Origin: Candidatus Moranbacteria bacterium CG23_combo_of_CG06-09_8_20_14_all_35_22
Lineage (GTDB): Bacteria; Patescibacteriota; Minisyncoccia; Moranbacterales; UBA2206
Assembly: GCA_002772115.1 (NCBI GenBank)
Contig: PCRW01000063.1
Coordinates: 1-19,851 of the forward strand
Reading direction: 5' to 3'
DNA length: 19,851 bases
Shown here: positions 7,180 through 14,582 of the stretch, piece by piece
Layout of the letters: each line of letters begins with the position of its first letter
Position numbering within the stretch: the stretch's first letter is position 1
Made by a program: the position numbers and the translations under genes
The notes under the pieces: model-generated
Seen by the model: only the letters and a program-made list of their open reading frames with translations
Database searches by the model: none
What the model was told of the DNA's origin: nothing

Positions 7180-7291
7180 TTTTTATTTTTTTTAATTTTA
7201 TAAATAAATCTTAATTTTTAATGTTTAAAAATTTTAGCATTATAAATTATTTAAAAATTATAAAATTATAAAATTAAAAATTTCCAAAATA
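7180..7291. repeat. A+T-rich palindromic gap element
   Basis: The gap between the deacylase gene and scpA is nearly pure A/T and self-complementary. The left half reads TTTAATTTTATAAATAAAT and the right half is built from AAAATTATAAAATTA-type words. The left arm recurs with few changes at 14583-14614 after eno, and the right arm resembles 14730-14768, so these are two copies of one element. No gene or clear promoter is seen here. Confidence 0.55.
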
Positions 7292-7996
7292 TTGTATAAT
7301 GTTAAAACAGAAAAATTTGAAGGCCCGATGGATTTGCTTTTGGAATTGATTCAGAAAGAAAAATTGGAAATTACCCAATTGAGTTTGTCTCGGGTGGCCA
7401 GTGAATATCTGGATTATATAAAAGACAATCAAAGCATCAATCTGGAACACCTAGCAGATTTTTTGTCCGTGGCATCTCGTCTAATTCTCATCAAATCGCG
7501 GGCACTTTTGCTGATGCTAAAATTTAGTGAAGAGGAAGAAGAGGAAATTCAAGATTTGACTCATCAATTGGAAGAATATAAAAAATTCAAGGAAGCTTCA
7601 ATAAAATTGGGAAAAATTGCCCAGAGCGGAAAAATTTGCTATTCTCGAGAGGGATTTACTGATGTCAAAGCGGTTTTTTATCCACCGGAGGATTTTAATA
7701 TCTATGATTTCAAAAAACATTTTCTCGCAATCTTGAGTGAAATTCCGATTCTGGAAAAATTATCCAATGAAATTGTCAGCGAGGTGGTGACATTGGAAGA
7801 AAAAATAAACGATTTGGAAATTTTTTTACGGGAAAAAATTCAATCATCATTTGCTGATTTAGTGGAAAAATCAACGGATAAGGTGGAAGTGATTGTGTCA
7901 TTTCTGGCAATGCTGGAAATGATAAAACAAAGACTGATTGAAGTAGAGCAGACTAATTTGTTTGAAGATATAAAACTAAGTTTAAAAAATAATTAA
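7292..7996 (+). CDS. scpA: Segregation and condensation protein A (kleisin)
   Basis: Kleisin subunit that bridges the SMC heads and binds ScpB in bacterial condensin. The frame starts at a TTG at 7292, giving MYNVKTEKFEGPMDLLLEL, which matches the family N-terminus (YxVKxExFEGPLDLLL), so TTG is preferred over the ATG at 7328. No ribosome binding site is evident. Residues about 1-100 form the SMC-neck-binding helices (LSRVASEYLDYI, LEHLADFLSVASRLILIKSRALL). An acidic EEEEEEIQDL stretch follows, then a variable middle. A C-terminal winged helix (VIVSFLAMLEMIKQRLIEVEQTNLFEDI) binds the SMC cap. The 234 residues are normal for the family. scpB follows after a 180-base gap holding a long hairpin. 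Confidence 0.93.
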   Translation: MYNVKTEKFEGPMDLLLELIQKEKLEITQLSLSRVASEYLDYIKDNQSINLEHLADFLSVASRLILIKSRALLLMLKFSEEEEEEIQDLTHQLEEYKKFKEASIKLGKIAQSGKICYSREGFTDVKAVFYPPEDFNIYDFKKHFLAILSEIPILEKLSNEIVSEVVTLEEKINDLEIFLREKIQSSFADLVEKSTDKVEVIVSFLAMLEMIKQRLIEVEQTNLFEDIKLSLKNN

Positions 7997-8006
7997 TTTC
8001 AAATTA

Positions 8007-8152
8007 CTGAAGAATAATATTTTTTCGGTTTATAACTCGGATGTCGAATTTCTTGCCAAAACTTTCGCCCCCGATCAACAGCTGAAAAGCCAAAGTTTTG
8101 GAGAAATACGACATCCTCAAACAGGATAAACCTCAAAAATAATATTCTTCAG
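8007..8152. repeat. Long imperfect inverted repeat (146 bp) between scpA and scpB
   Basis: The two halves pair along most of their length. CTGAAGAATAATATTTTT (from 8007) pairs with the end at 8135-8152, with one mismatch. GGTTTAT (8027-8033) pairs with ATAAACC (8126-8132). GGATGTCG (8039-8046) pairs with CGACATCC (8109-8116). ATTTC (8048-8052) pairs with GAAAT (8103-8107), and CCAAAACTTT (8056-8065) with AAAGTTTTGG (8092-8101). The loop of about 26 bases is C-rich. Either a miniature transposon-like element or a structured RNA in the scpAB message. No target-site duplication is obvious. Confidence 0.8.
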
Positions 8153-8176
8153 CAGTCTAAATTTAAATCACTGATT

Positions 8177-8719
8177 ATGGAACTTGAAAAATTAAAATCA
8201 ATAATTGAGAGTATATTGTTTATGAGTGGTGAACCGGTGAAAATTTCTCGGATTGCCAAAATTGCTGGAGTAGAAAATCCGGAAGTGGAAAATGCCGTTA
8301 TGGTTTTGCAAGGTGAATATGCCGGAAATCGTGGAATAATAATAATTAAAAAAGAAGACCAAATTCAAATGGCGACAGCGCCAGAAAATTCGCAGATTAT
8401 TTCCGAACTGATAAAAAGTGAAATTCAGGAAAGTTTGAGTAAGGCGGCGTTGGAAGTGCTTTCAATCGTAGCTTATCGCGCACCAATTTCTCGGATTAAT
8501 ATCGAAGCGATTCGCGGAGTCAATTGCACTTTTACTTTGCGAAACTTGATGATGCGCGGGCTTTTGGAAAGGGTGAATAACCCGAATGACAGCCGGAGCT
8601 ATCTTTACAAAATATCTTTTGAATTTTTGAAAAAACTCGGGCTGGATGATATTTCTAAATTGCCAGATTTTGAGACATTGGCGAAAGATAGTCGGATAGA
8701 AAGCGTGATTGTTGGTTAA
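8177..8719 (+). CDS. scpB: Segregation and condensation protein B
   Basis: Forms a dimer of tandem winged helices that binds ScpA and regulates the SMC condensin complex. Of its 180 residues, LKSIIESILFMSGEPVKISRIAKIAG (about 5-30) is the first winged helix with the FxSGEP signature. LSKAALEVLSIVAYRAPISRINIEAIRGVN (about 87-116) is the hallmark second domain, followed by LRNLMMRGLLERV. Near the end, SYLYKISFEFLKKLGLDDISKLPDF matches the family tail. The ATG at 8177 has no clear Shine-Dalgarno site. It pairs functionally with scpA upstream; the 180-base gap with its hairpin is unusual for genes that are often adjacent or overlapping. Confidence 0.93.
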   Translation: MELEKLKSIIESILFMSGEPVKISRIAKIAGVENPEVENAVMVLQGEYAGNRGIIIIKKEDQIQMATAPENSQIISELIKSEIQESLSKAALEVLSIVAYRAPISRINIEAIRGVNCTFTLRNLMMRGLLERVNNPNDSRSYLYKISFEFLKKLGLDDISKLPDFETLAKDSRIESVIVG

Positions 8720-8751
8720 AATTAGTGAAAAAGAAAATAGAGAATAGTTTA

Positions 8752-8820
8752 GGAAATAAGAAAAGGGAAAATTGAACTTAAAAACTTTTTTCTAATTTCC
8801 AATTCCAATAACAATTTTCC
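8752..8820. repeat. Imperfect palindromic repeat between scpB and the carboxypeptidase gene
   Basis: GGAAATAAGAAAA (8752-8764) pairs with TTTTCTAATTTCC (8788-8800) with one mismatch. GGAAAATTG (8766-8774) pairs with CAATTTTCC (8812-8820). The two pairings cross, so only one hairpin or a pseudoknot can form at a time. It resembles the other short-word palindromes in this window and fills most of the 110-base gap. Confidence 0.45.
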
Positions 8821-8829
8821 AAATCAATA

Positions 8830-9879
8830 ATGTTTAATATAATTTTTGCAATTTTAATAGTTCCATTTTTACCTATTTTTATGTATGGAAGTTTGGTGCT
8901 CAAAGCTGACTATGAAAAAAATATTCCGCTGAAATTTGAGAACCGAGTACTGGGCGAAGAAAAACAGAAAGAAGAAAAAATTCAATATCAAAGTAAAAAT
9001 CCCCAAAATCTTATTTTTCAAAATCTTTCTCCTTTGAATGGTAAAAATTTTTCTAATTTGAATGTATGGTGCAAAGAGGATTATGCGGATATGAAAATTT
9101 GGGCCGGTTCGTCAGTGGTAATTGATGTTGATAGTGGGATAATTTTGCATTATGAAAATGGCAGGAAACAAACACAAATTGCCTCGCTGACAAAAATTAT
9201 GACGGCGGTTTTGGTGGTGGAAAATATTCAAAATTTGGAAGAGAGCGTGACAATTACTGATGTTGCTCTCAATATTGATGGCACAACAGTCGGTTGCCCA
9301 ACTAGCGTTTTTTGTAATTCAAATAGAATGTTTGCAGGAGAAAAAATAACTGTACGAAATCTTTTAAAAGCTATGCTTTTGGATAGCGCTAATGATGCGG
9401 CGACGGCTTTGGCAATTCATATTGCTAAAACGCCGGAAAATTTTGTAAAGATGATGAATGAAAAAGCAAAAAGTTTGGGATTAAAAGATACTAATTTTTG
9501 CACACCTTCCGGATTAGAAATTGACGGCAAAGAGTCCCAATGTTATTCGTCGAGCTATGATATTGCTAGAATTGCAGTTTACTCCTTACAATACGATTTA
9601 ATTTGGGATATAATGAGGATAGAGGAAGAGCAAATTTATTCGGTGGATGGTAGATATATGCATCAGTTAAAAAATACCGATATGTTGCTTCGCGAAATGC
9701 CGAGTTGTCTGGGAGGAAAAACCGGTTTCACTCCACTAGCGGGAAAGTCACTTCTGACTGTAGCAGTTGATCCGAGCGGAAAACATAAAATAGTTTCCGT
9801 GATACTTAATGATGAAAATCGTTGGGAGGATATGAAAAAAATGGTGGAATGGACTTTTGATAATTATGAGTGGCGGTAG
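8830..9879 (+). CDS. D-alanyl-D-alanine carboxypeptidase (S11, penicillin-binding protein 5/DacF type)
   Basis: Removes the terminal D-Ala from peptidoglycan stem peptides outside the membrane. Residues about 3-25 (IIFAILIVPFLPIFMYGSLVL) form an N-terminal signal or anchor segment, followed by a charged linker to about 90. The penicilloyl-serine active site is complete: SLTK (Ser119, Lys122), SAN (186-188) and KTG (297-299), in the order and spacing of peptidase S11. It has six cysteines after the membrane segment (81, 156, 162, 224, 238, 293), including GCPTSVFC, which may form disulfides; this is unusual for the family. At 349 residues the catalytic domain is complete but the beta-rich C-terminal domain of PBP5 is missing or very short. 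mraY, another wall gene, follows. Confidence 0.9.
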   Translation: MFNIIFAILIVPFLPIFMYGSLVLKADYEKNIPLKFENRVLGEEKQKEEKIQYQSKNPQNLIFQNLSPLNGKNFSNLNVWCKEDYADMKIWAGSSVVIDVDSGIILHYENGRKQTQIASLTKIMTAVLVVENIQNLEESVTITDVALNIDGTTVGCPTSVFCNSNRMFAGEKITVRNLLKAMLLDSANDAATALAIHIAKTPENFVKMMNEKAKSLGLKDTNFCTPSGLEIDGKESQCYSSSYDIARIAVYSLQYDLIWDIMRIEEEQIYSVDGRYMHQLKNTDMLLREMPSCLGGKTGFTPLAGKSLLTVAVDPSGKHKIVSVILNDENRWEDMKKMVEWTFDNYEWR

Positions 9880-9881
9880 TC

Positions 9882-9991
9882 TTTACGAACTACGAAAAAA
9901 ATACTAAATACGAAAGTACGAAAATAAAATTAATATGAAAAATATAAGCTTAAAATTTTTTTCGTATTTCGTTAATTTCGTAGTTCGTAAA
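9882..9991. repeat. Palindromic element, copy 1 (upstream of mraY)
   Basis: A 110-bp element with perfect 16-bp terminal inverted repeats: TTTACGAACTACGAAA at 9882-9897 and its complement at 9976-9991. The core is built from TACGAAA-type words. Bases 9906-9950 are identical to 11132-11176 in copy 2. It lies 2 bases after the carboxypeptidase stop and 7 bases before the mraY start, so it fills the gap and could act as a terminator hairpin. Confidence 0.85.
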
Positions 9992-9998
9992 TAATGAT

Positions 9999-11108
9999 AT
10001 GAATATATCTCAAATACAAACTATTCCTCAAGTGGTGGATGTGATGAAAATTTTGGTCACTGGTTTTTTGGCTTTTGTTTTGGCGTTTTTGCTCACACCA
10101 TTTTGGACGCACATATTGTATAAATATAAAATTGGAATAAAGATAAAAGAAAATTCAGTGGATGGAAAAAAACTTACCTATGTGAACGAGATGCATAAAC
10201 ACAAAGCCGGTACGCCAATTATGGGTGGAGTACTAGTGTGGTTTTCTGTAACTGCCTTAGCTTTCGCTTCGCATTATCTTTTTCCCAATGTGGCTAGTTT
10301 TTTTCAAACAAGATTTATCGCCCGATTGGATTTTTTGAGTCGGTCTCAAGTCTGGCTTCCCCTTTTTGCCCTTGTTTCGGCGGGAATTTTGGGACTATGT
10401 GATGATTATATGAGTGTCCGTGGAATTGGAAAAAATAAGGGAGGCGGGATGAGATTTTTTTCTCGTTTCGGTTGGCTGATCGTGATTTCTATTCTTGGCG
10501 CTTGGTGGTTTTATTATAAATTAGGCTGGGACAAAATTCATGTTCCGGCAATGGGAGATTTTTCTATTGGTCTTTGGTATATTCCACTTTTCATTTTCAT
10601 CATTCTTTTTACTGCTATATCTTCCAATGAAACTGATGGCTTGGATGGACTAAATGGGGGAATATTACTAATGGCTTTTGGTTCATTTGCTTTGATTTCT
10701 TTTTCACAAAATAAAATAGATCTGGCTTCTTTTTGCGCGGCGATTTCCGGGGCGCTTTTGGCTTTTCTTTGGTTTAATGTTTATCCAGCCAGATTTTTTA
10801 TGGGAGATACAGGAGCGATGTCGCTTGGAATAACTTTGGGCATAGTGGCAATGCTTACTAATTCAGCTTTAGTTTTGCTTATTATTGTAGCTGTTTATAT
10901 TTTTGAATCTGGTTCAGTAGTTATTCAACTTACTAGCAAGAAATTTTTTAAGCGAAAAGTTTTTTTAGCGGCACCCATTCATCATCATTTTGAAGCCTTG
11001 GGTTGGCCGGAAACAAAAGTCACAATGAGAATTTGGATATTCACCGCCATTACTGCGATGATTGGAGTGATAGTGGGAATTTTGGGAGCCGGAAAGCATT
11101 TCCATTAA
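9999..11108 (+). CDS. mraY: Phospho-N-acetylmuramoyl-pentapeptide transferase
   Basis: Integral membrane enzyme that moves phospho-MurNAc-pentapeptide from UDP to undecaprenyl phosphate, forming lipid I, the first membrane step of peptidoglycan synthesis. The 369 residues have about 10 hydrophobic segments. Signatures are HKAGTPIMGG (68-77), GLCDDY with Asp135-Asp136, SNETDGLDGLNGG (209-221, the nucleotide/Mg loop), FMGDTGAM (267-274) and the MraY-specific APIHHHFEALGW (325-336), which separates it from WecA/TagO relatives. The DD motif is followed by MSV rather than the usual xxK, a small divergence. Start at the ATG at 9999; an ATG at 10044 is possible. It stands apart from the other division and cell-wall cluster genes, between two copies of a palindromic element. 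Confidence 0.93.
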   Translation: MNISQIQTIPQVVDVMKILVTGFLAFVLAFLLTPFWTHILYKYKIGIKIKENSVDGKKLTYVNEMHKHKAGTPIMGGVLVWFSVTALAFASHYLFPNVASFFQTRFIARLDFLSRSQVWLPLFALVSAGILGLCDDYMSVRGIGKNKGGGMRFFSRFGWLIVISILGAWWFYYKLGWDKIHVPAMGDFSIGLWYIPLFIFIILFTAISSNETDGLDGLNGGILLMAFGSFALISFSQNKIDLASFCAAISGALLAFLWFNVYPARFFMGDTGAMSLGITLGIVAMLTNSALVLLIIVAVYIFESGSVVIQLTSKKFFKRKVFLAAPIHHHFEALGWPETKVTMRIWIFTAITAMIGVIVGILGAGKHFH

Positions 11109-11216
11109 TTTTACGAAATACGAAATGAACGAAATACGAAAGTACGAAAATAAAATTAATATGAAAAATATAAGCTCAAAAATTTTTCGTATTTTGCTAA
11201 TTTCGTAGTTCGTAAA
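11109..11216. repeat. Palindromic element, copy 2 (downstream of mraY)
   Basis: Near-identical, same-orientation copy of the 9882-9991 element. It shares 45 identical bases (11132-11176) and the same right end TTTCGTAGTTCGTAAA (11201-11216). The left end differs: ACGAAATACGAAATGAACG replaces the ACGAACTACGAAA arm, so its ends pair less perfectly. It begins directly after the mraY stop and ends 9 bases before the Bro-N gene. Confidence 0.85.
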
Positions 11217-11225
11217 GAAAAAAAT

Positions 11226-12053
11226 ATGAACATAAAAAAAACAAATGCAATAATTTTATTTAATCAGAAAGAAATTAGGCGTGCTTGGGATGCCGAAAAG
11301 GAAATCTGGTATTTTTCAGTGATTGATATTGTTGAAATATTAACCGGAAGCCCAAGGCCAAGAAAGTATTGGAATGCCTTAAAAACAAAGCTAACTCAAG
11401 AAGGAAGTGAGTTGTCCCAAAAAATGGGACAACTGAAGTTGAGATCCTCTGATGGTAAATACTATCTGACTGATGTTGCCGATACAGAAACTCTTCTAAG
11501 GATTATACAATCAATTCCTTCCCCAAATGCTGAACCTCTTAAAATTTGGTTGGCGCGTGTTGGATATGAGAGAATAGAAGAAACCCAAGATCCAGAACTG
11601 GCAATTGATCGAGTAATGAAAACCTATTTGCAAAAAGGATATTCCAAAGAATGGATTAATCAGCGATTAAAAAGTATTGAAGTCAGAAAAGAGTTGACGG
11701 ATGAGTGGCAAGAAAGAGGAATGAAAGAAGGCTTGGAATATGCTATTTTGACAAACGAAATTACGCATGCCTAGGCGGATAGAGGCATGAAAGATTATAA
11801 GAAATTAAAAGGTCTCAAGAAAGAAAATTTGCGGGATAATATGACTAACTTAGAACTAGTTTTGAATATGTTGGCTGAAGCATCTACTACAGTTATATCT
11901 AAAAAACAAAAACCGAAAAGTTTGGATGAAAATAAGATAGTAGCTCGCAAGGGTGGATATGCTGCAAAAAAAGCTAGAGTAGAAGTAGAAAAGCAAATAG
12001 GAGAAAGTATCATAACTTCCAAAAACGCAAAGCAATTGCGATTAAAGAAATAA
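11226..12053 (+). pseudogene. Bro-N family phage-antirepressor-like gene interrupted by an in-frame TAG
   Basis: Reads as one 275-codon frame apart from a TAG at 11772-11774. The first part (182 residues) has a Bro-N-like DNA-binding region (WYFSVIDIVEILTGS, PRKYWNALKTKL), then GKYYLTDVADTETLLRIIQSIPSP and KIWLARVGYERIEE. The second part, in the same frame, carries KDYKKLKGLKKENLRDNM and LELVLNMLAEASTT, which I recognise as the C-terminal half of the same family. The junction reads EITHA-stop-ADRGMKDYKKLKG. Relatives, as I recall them, have Trp here (EITKAW), so a single TGG-to-TAG change explains the break. The tail could restart at the ATG at 11787. Genes of this family come from phages or mobile elements. 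A sequencing error is possible. If expressed, the product is probably a truncated DNA-binding protein. Confidence 0.8.
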
Positions 12054-12101
12054 TTTTCTAAAAATAATTCTACAATTAAGTAAGCGAAGTAGAGTATAAA
12101 T

Positions 12102-13163
12102 ATGAGAAAAATACAAGATGCTAATTTGGAAAATAAGAAAGTACTTTTGCGAGTGGATTTTAATGTGGCGTTGGAAAATGGAAAAGTGAAGGAAAAATTC
12201 AAAATTGAAGCTTGCAAAGAAACGGTAAGATTTTTATTAGAAAAGAATTGTAAAGTGGCACTTATTTCCCATTTGGGACGACCCTCCTTCGCTAAAGCTA
12301 CGGCGGGCAAGCCCAAAGGCTTCGATGAAAGTTTATCATTATTACAATTAAAAGATGACGCAGAAAATATTTTAGGAAAGAAAATTAAATTCATTTCTGA
12401 TTGTATTGGTGAAGAAAGAATGAGTAGCTTAGAGAATTTAGCTGACGGAGAAATAATTCTTTTGGAAAATGTTCGCTTTTACGCGGGAGATGAAAATAAT
12501 GAAGCCGAATTTTCCAAAAAACTTTCGGCGGGTTTTGATATTTTTGTTAACGATGCATTTAGTGCTTCTCATCGAGATCATGCCAGTGTGTCTGGAGTGG
12601 CAAAACTAATTCCAAGTTTTGCCGGATTGCGATTGCAAAAAGAAATTGAGGAGATGGAAAAGATCAAAAATGATTTTGCGCATCCGGCGGTGGCGATTAT
12701 CGGTGGAGCAAAAATTGAAACAAAACTGCCGGTAATCAAATTTTTTGAAGAAAAGTATGATAATATCTTAGTCGGTGGGAAGATTGCCAACGAAGCACTG
12801 GATCAAAAAAAAGAGTTTAGTGAAAAAGTAATTTTACCGTTTGATTTTATCGATGATCGATTAGATATTGGCTCGAAAACTTTGGAAAAATTCAAAGAAA
12901 TAATTTCCAGGGCAAAGACAATTGTTTGGAATGGACCGACCGGAAAATTTGAAGACGAAAAATATGCCGTGAGTTCCAATGAAATTTTAAAAACGGTTTT
13001 GGATTCAGGCGCATATACGGTAGTTGGCGGCGGAGAAACATTAGAAATTTTGGAAAAAAATAATGCTACGGATAAAATAGATTTTGTGTCGACGGGTGGC
13101 GGAGCAATGTTGGATTATTTGGGAGGGGGAGAAATGCCGGGCATCCTTTGTTTGAAGGATTAA
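12102..13163 (+). CDS. pgk: Phosphoglycerate kinase, compact form with a repeat-derived insertion
   Basis: Transfers phosphate from 1,3-bisphosphoglycerate to ADP in lower glycolysis. Signatures in order: LLRVDFNVALENGKV (15-29), SHLGRP (56-61), LLENVRFYAGDENNE, FVNDAFSASHRDHASVSG, AIIGGAKIETKLPVI, IVWNGPTGKFE, VVGGGETL and FVSTGGGAMLDYLGG. The substrate-binding and nucleotide loops are therefore all present. At 353 residues it is shorter than the usual 390-400; the shortening lies mainly between ILVGGKIANEALD and LDIGSKTLEKF. The loop that normally reads HLGRPKG is interrupted after Pro61 by SFAKATAGKP (nt 12285-12314), encoded by a G+C-rich palindromic repeat. eno and gpmI follow, forming a lower-glycolysis group. 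Confidence 0.93.
   Translation: MRKIQDANLENKKVLLRVDFNVALENGKVKEKFKIEACKETVRFLLEKNCKVALISHLGRPSFAKATAGKPKGFDESLSLLQLKDDAENILGKKIKFISDCIGEERMSSLENLADGEIILLENVRFYAGDENNEAEFSKKLSAGFDIFVNDAFSASHRDHASVSGVAKLIPSFAGLRLQKEIEEMEKIKNDFAHPAVAIIGGAKIETKLPVIKFFEEKYDNILVGGKIANEALDQKKEFSEKVILPFDFIDDRLDIGSKTLEKFKEIISRAKTIVWNGPTGKFEDEKYAVSSNEILKTVLDSGAYTVVGGGETLEILEKNNATDKIDFVSTGGGAMLDYLGGGEMPGILCLKD
12285..12314 (+). repeat. In-frame repeat insertion inside pgk, encoding SFAKATAGKP
   Basis: Thirty bases (ten codons) lie exactly between HLGRP and KG of the conserved HLGRPKG motif. They are much richer in G+C than the flanks and include the perfect hairpin GGGC-AA-GCCC (12305-12314). The peptide SFAKATAGK is one I recall from many unrelated Parcubacteria-type proteins, which points to a mobile palindromic unit able to insert in frame. 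Confidence 0.72.
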
Positions 13164-13170
13164 TTTTAAA

Positions 13171-13278
13171 AAGTTAAGTTCCTACAAAAGTACGAATAAT
13201 TACAAAAATACAAAAGTACAAAAAAGCATAGATTTTGTATTTTCGTATTTTTGTAAAATTTTGTATGTTTGTAACTTA
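13171..13278. repeat. Palindromic element between pgk and eno
   Basis: The left half is built from ACAAAAATACAAAAGTAC-type words after AAGTT (from 13176). The right half is their complement (GTATTTTCGTATTTTTGTAA, then TTTGTATGTTTGTAACTT, ending near 13277). It fills most of the 145-base gap. It has the same design as the mraY elements but a different word (ACAAAAATAC instead of ACGAAATAC). Confidence 0.65.
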
Positions 13279-13308
13279 TATAAATAATATTCAATTAAAT
13301 AAAACTAA

Positions 13309-14565
13309 ATGAGCAACATCAAAAAAATATTTGCGCGGGAGATTTTGGATTCGAGGGGAAATCCGACTGTGGAAGTTGAGGTTGAATTGGAATCGGGAGT
13401 TAAAGCTAGTGCAGCGGTACCGAGTGGTGCTTCTACTGGTGCTTATGAAGCGTTGGAACTTAGAGATAAAGATCCGGATCGTTATCATGGCCAAGGAGTT
13501 TTAATGGCCGTGGAGAATGTCAATGAAAAAATTTCCAAAATTGTTGTTGGAATGGAAGCAGAAAACCAAAAAGAAATTGATGAAAAAATGTTGGAACTCG
13601 ATGGGACGGAAAATAAATCCAATCTTGGAGCAAACGCAATTTTGGGAGTTTCCTTGGCGGTTTGTCGCGCTTCAGCTTTGGAAGATAATTTGCCACTCTA
13701 CGCATATATTGCTAAAACTTATAAATTTCCCACAAAAAAATATAAAATTCCGATGCCAATGTTTAATATTATAAACGGCGGAAAACATAGCGACTCTGGA
13801 CTTTCCATTCAGGAATATAAATTAGTGCCAAATGGAATCAAAACTTTCAAAGAGCAATTGCGTGCGGGTAGTGAAATTTTTCATTCACTGATGGAAATTT
13901 TGAGGAGTAAAAAATACAGTGTGGCTGTGGGAGATGAAGGCGGATTTGCACCAAAATTAGAAAGCAATGCTCAAGCGCTAGAATTGATAAACGAAGCGAT
14001 TGAAAAAACTGGTTATAAAAATGGAGAAGAAGCTAGTATCGGGTTAGATACAGCGGCTAATTCTTTTTATGATGAAAAAGAAGACAAATATATTTTTAAG
14101 CCAGAAAATTCCACGCTCACGCGTGAAATGTTGGTAAATATTTATAATGAATGGATTCCAAAATATAATATTATTTCTATTGAGGATGGCTTGAACGAAA
14201 ATGATTTTTCTGGTTGGCAGGCAATGAATGAAAAAATTGGCGTGAAAGTAATGCTTATCGGGGATGACTTACTTGTGACTAATGTTAAACGTCTTAAAAA
14301 AGCGATAGAAGAAAAATCTTGCAATGCGGTGCTTATCAAAGTTAACCAAATCGGAACACTTAGTGAAACTATTGAATGCATAAAATTGGCTAAGAAAAAC
14401 AAAATGAAAGTTGTGGTATCGCACCGAAGTGGGGAAACGACGGATGATTTTATTTCTGATTTGGCAGTGGGAGCAGGTGCGGAATATATGAAATCAGGTT
14501 CGCTGTCACGCGGAGAAAGAATTTGTAAATATAACAGACTTTTGAGGATTGAAGAAGAAATATAG
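13309..14565 (+). CDS. eno: Enolase
   Basis: Dehydrates 2-phosphoglycerate to phosphoenolpyruvate. The 418 residues match the bacterial enolase length. The N-terminal domain shows AREILDSRGNPTVEVEV (9-25) and the mobile loop SGASTGAYEALELRD (39-53). Active-site elements are SIQEYKLVP (166-174), GDEGGFAP with Glu210, the metal ligands Asp247 (GLDTAA), Glu292 (IEDGL) and Asp319 (IGDD), Lys344 (LIKVNQIGT) and SHRSGETTDD (371-380). All catalytic residues are present. It follows pgk after a palindromic gap and precedes gpmI, so these genes probably serve one pathway, though the palindromes between them may make separate transcripts. Confidence 0.96.
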   Translation: MSNIKKIFAREILDSRGNPTVEVEVELESGVKASAAVPSGASTGAYEALELRDKDPDRYHGQGVLMAVENVNEKISKIVVGMEAENQKEIDEKMLELDGTENKSNLGANAILGVSLAVCRASALEDNLPLYAYIAKTYKFPTKKYKIPMPMFNIINGGKHSDSGLSIQEYKLVPNGIKTFKEQLRAGSEIFHSLMEILRSKKYSVAVGDEGGFAPKLESNAQALELINEAIEKTGYKNGEEASIGLDTAANSFYDEKEDKYIFKPENSTLTREMLVNIYNEWIPKYNIISIEDGLNENDFSGWQAMNEKIGVKVMLIGDDLLVTNVKRLKKAIEEKSCNAVLIKVNQIGTLSETIECIKLAKKNKMKVVVSHRSGETTDDFISDLAVGAGAEYMKSGSLSRGERICKYNRLLRIEEEI

Positions 14566-14582
14566 AATTCTCAACCCTCTAA

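Noticed and set aside
7295..7300. TATAAT overlapping the scpA start as a -10 box
   Set aside because: Transcription would begin inside the conserved scpA N-terminus (YNVKTEKFEGPMDLLL), so it would miss the real start. In an A+T-rich gap such matches are expected.
11772..11774. TAG recoded as an amino acid
   Set aside because: TAG ends several intact genes here (MFS, carboxypeptidase, eno, recQ) at their family-expected ends, so it works as a stop. TGA also ends the methyltransferase and does not occur inside other genes.
11795..12394. 199-codon minus-strand frame across the Bro-N tail and the pgk start
   Set aside because: It overlaps two recognised + strand frames, is Phe/Ser/Asn-rich and has no motif. 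It is the reverse shadow of the Bro-N tail and pgk.
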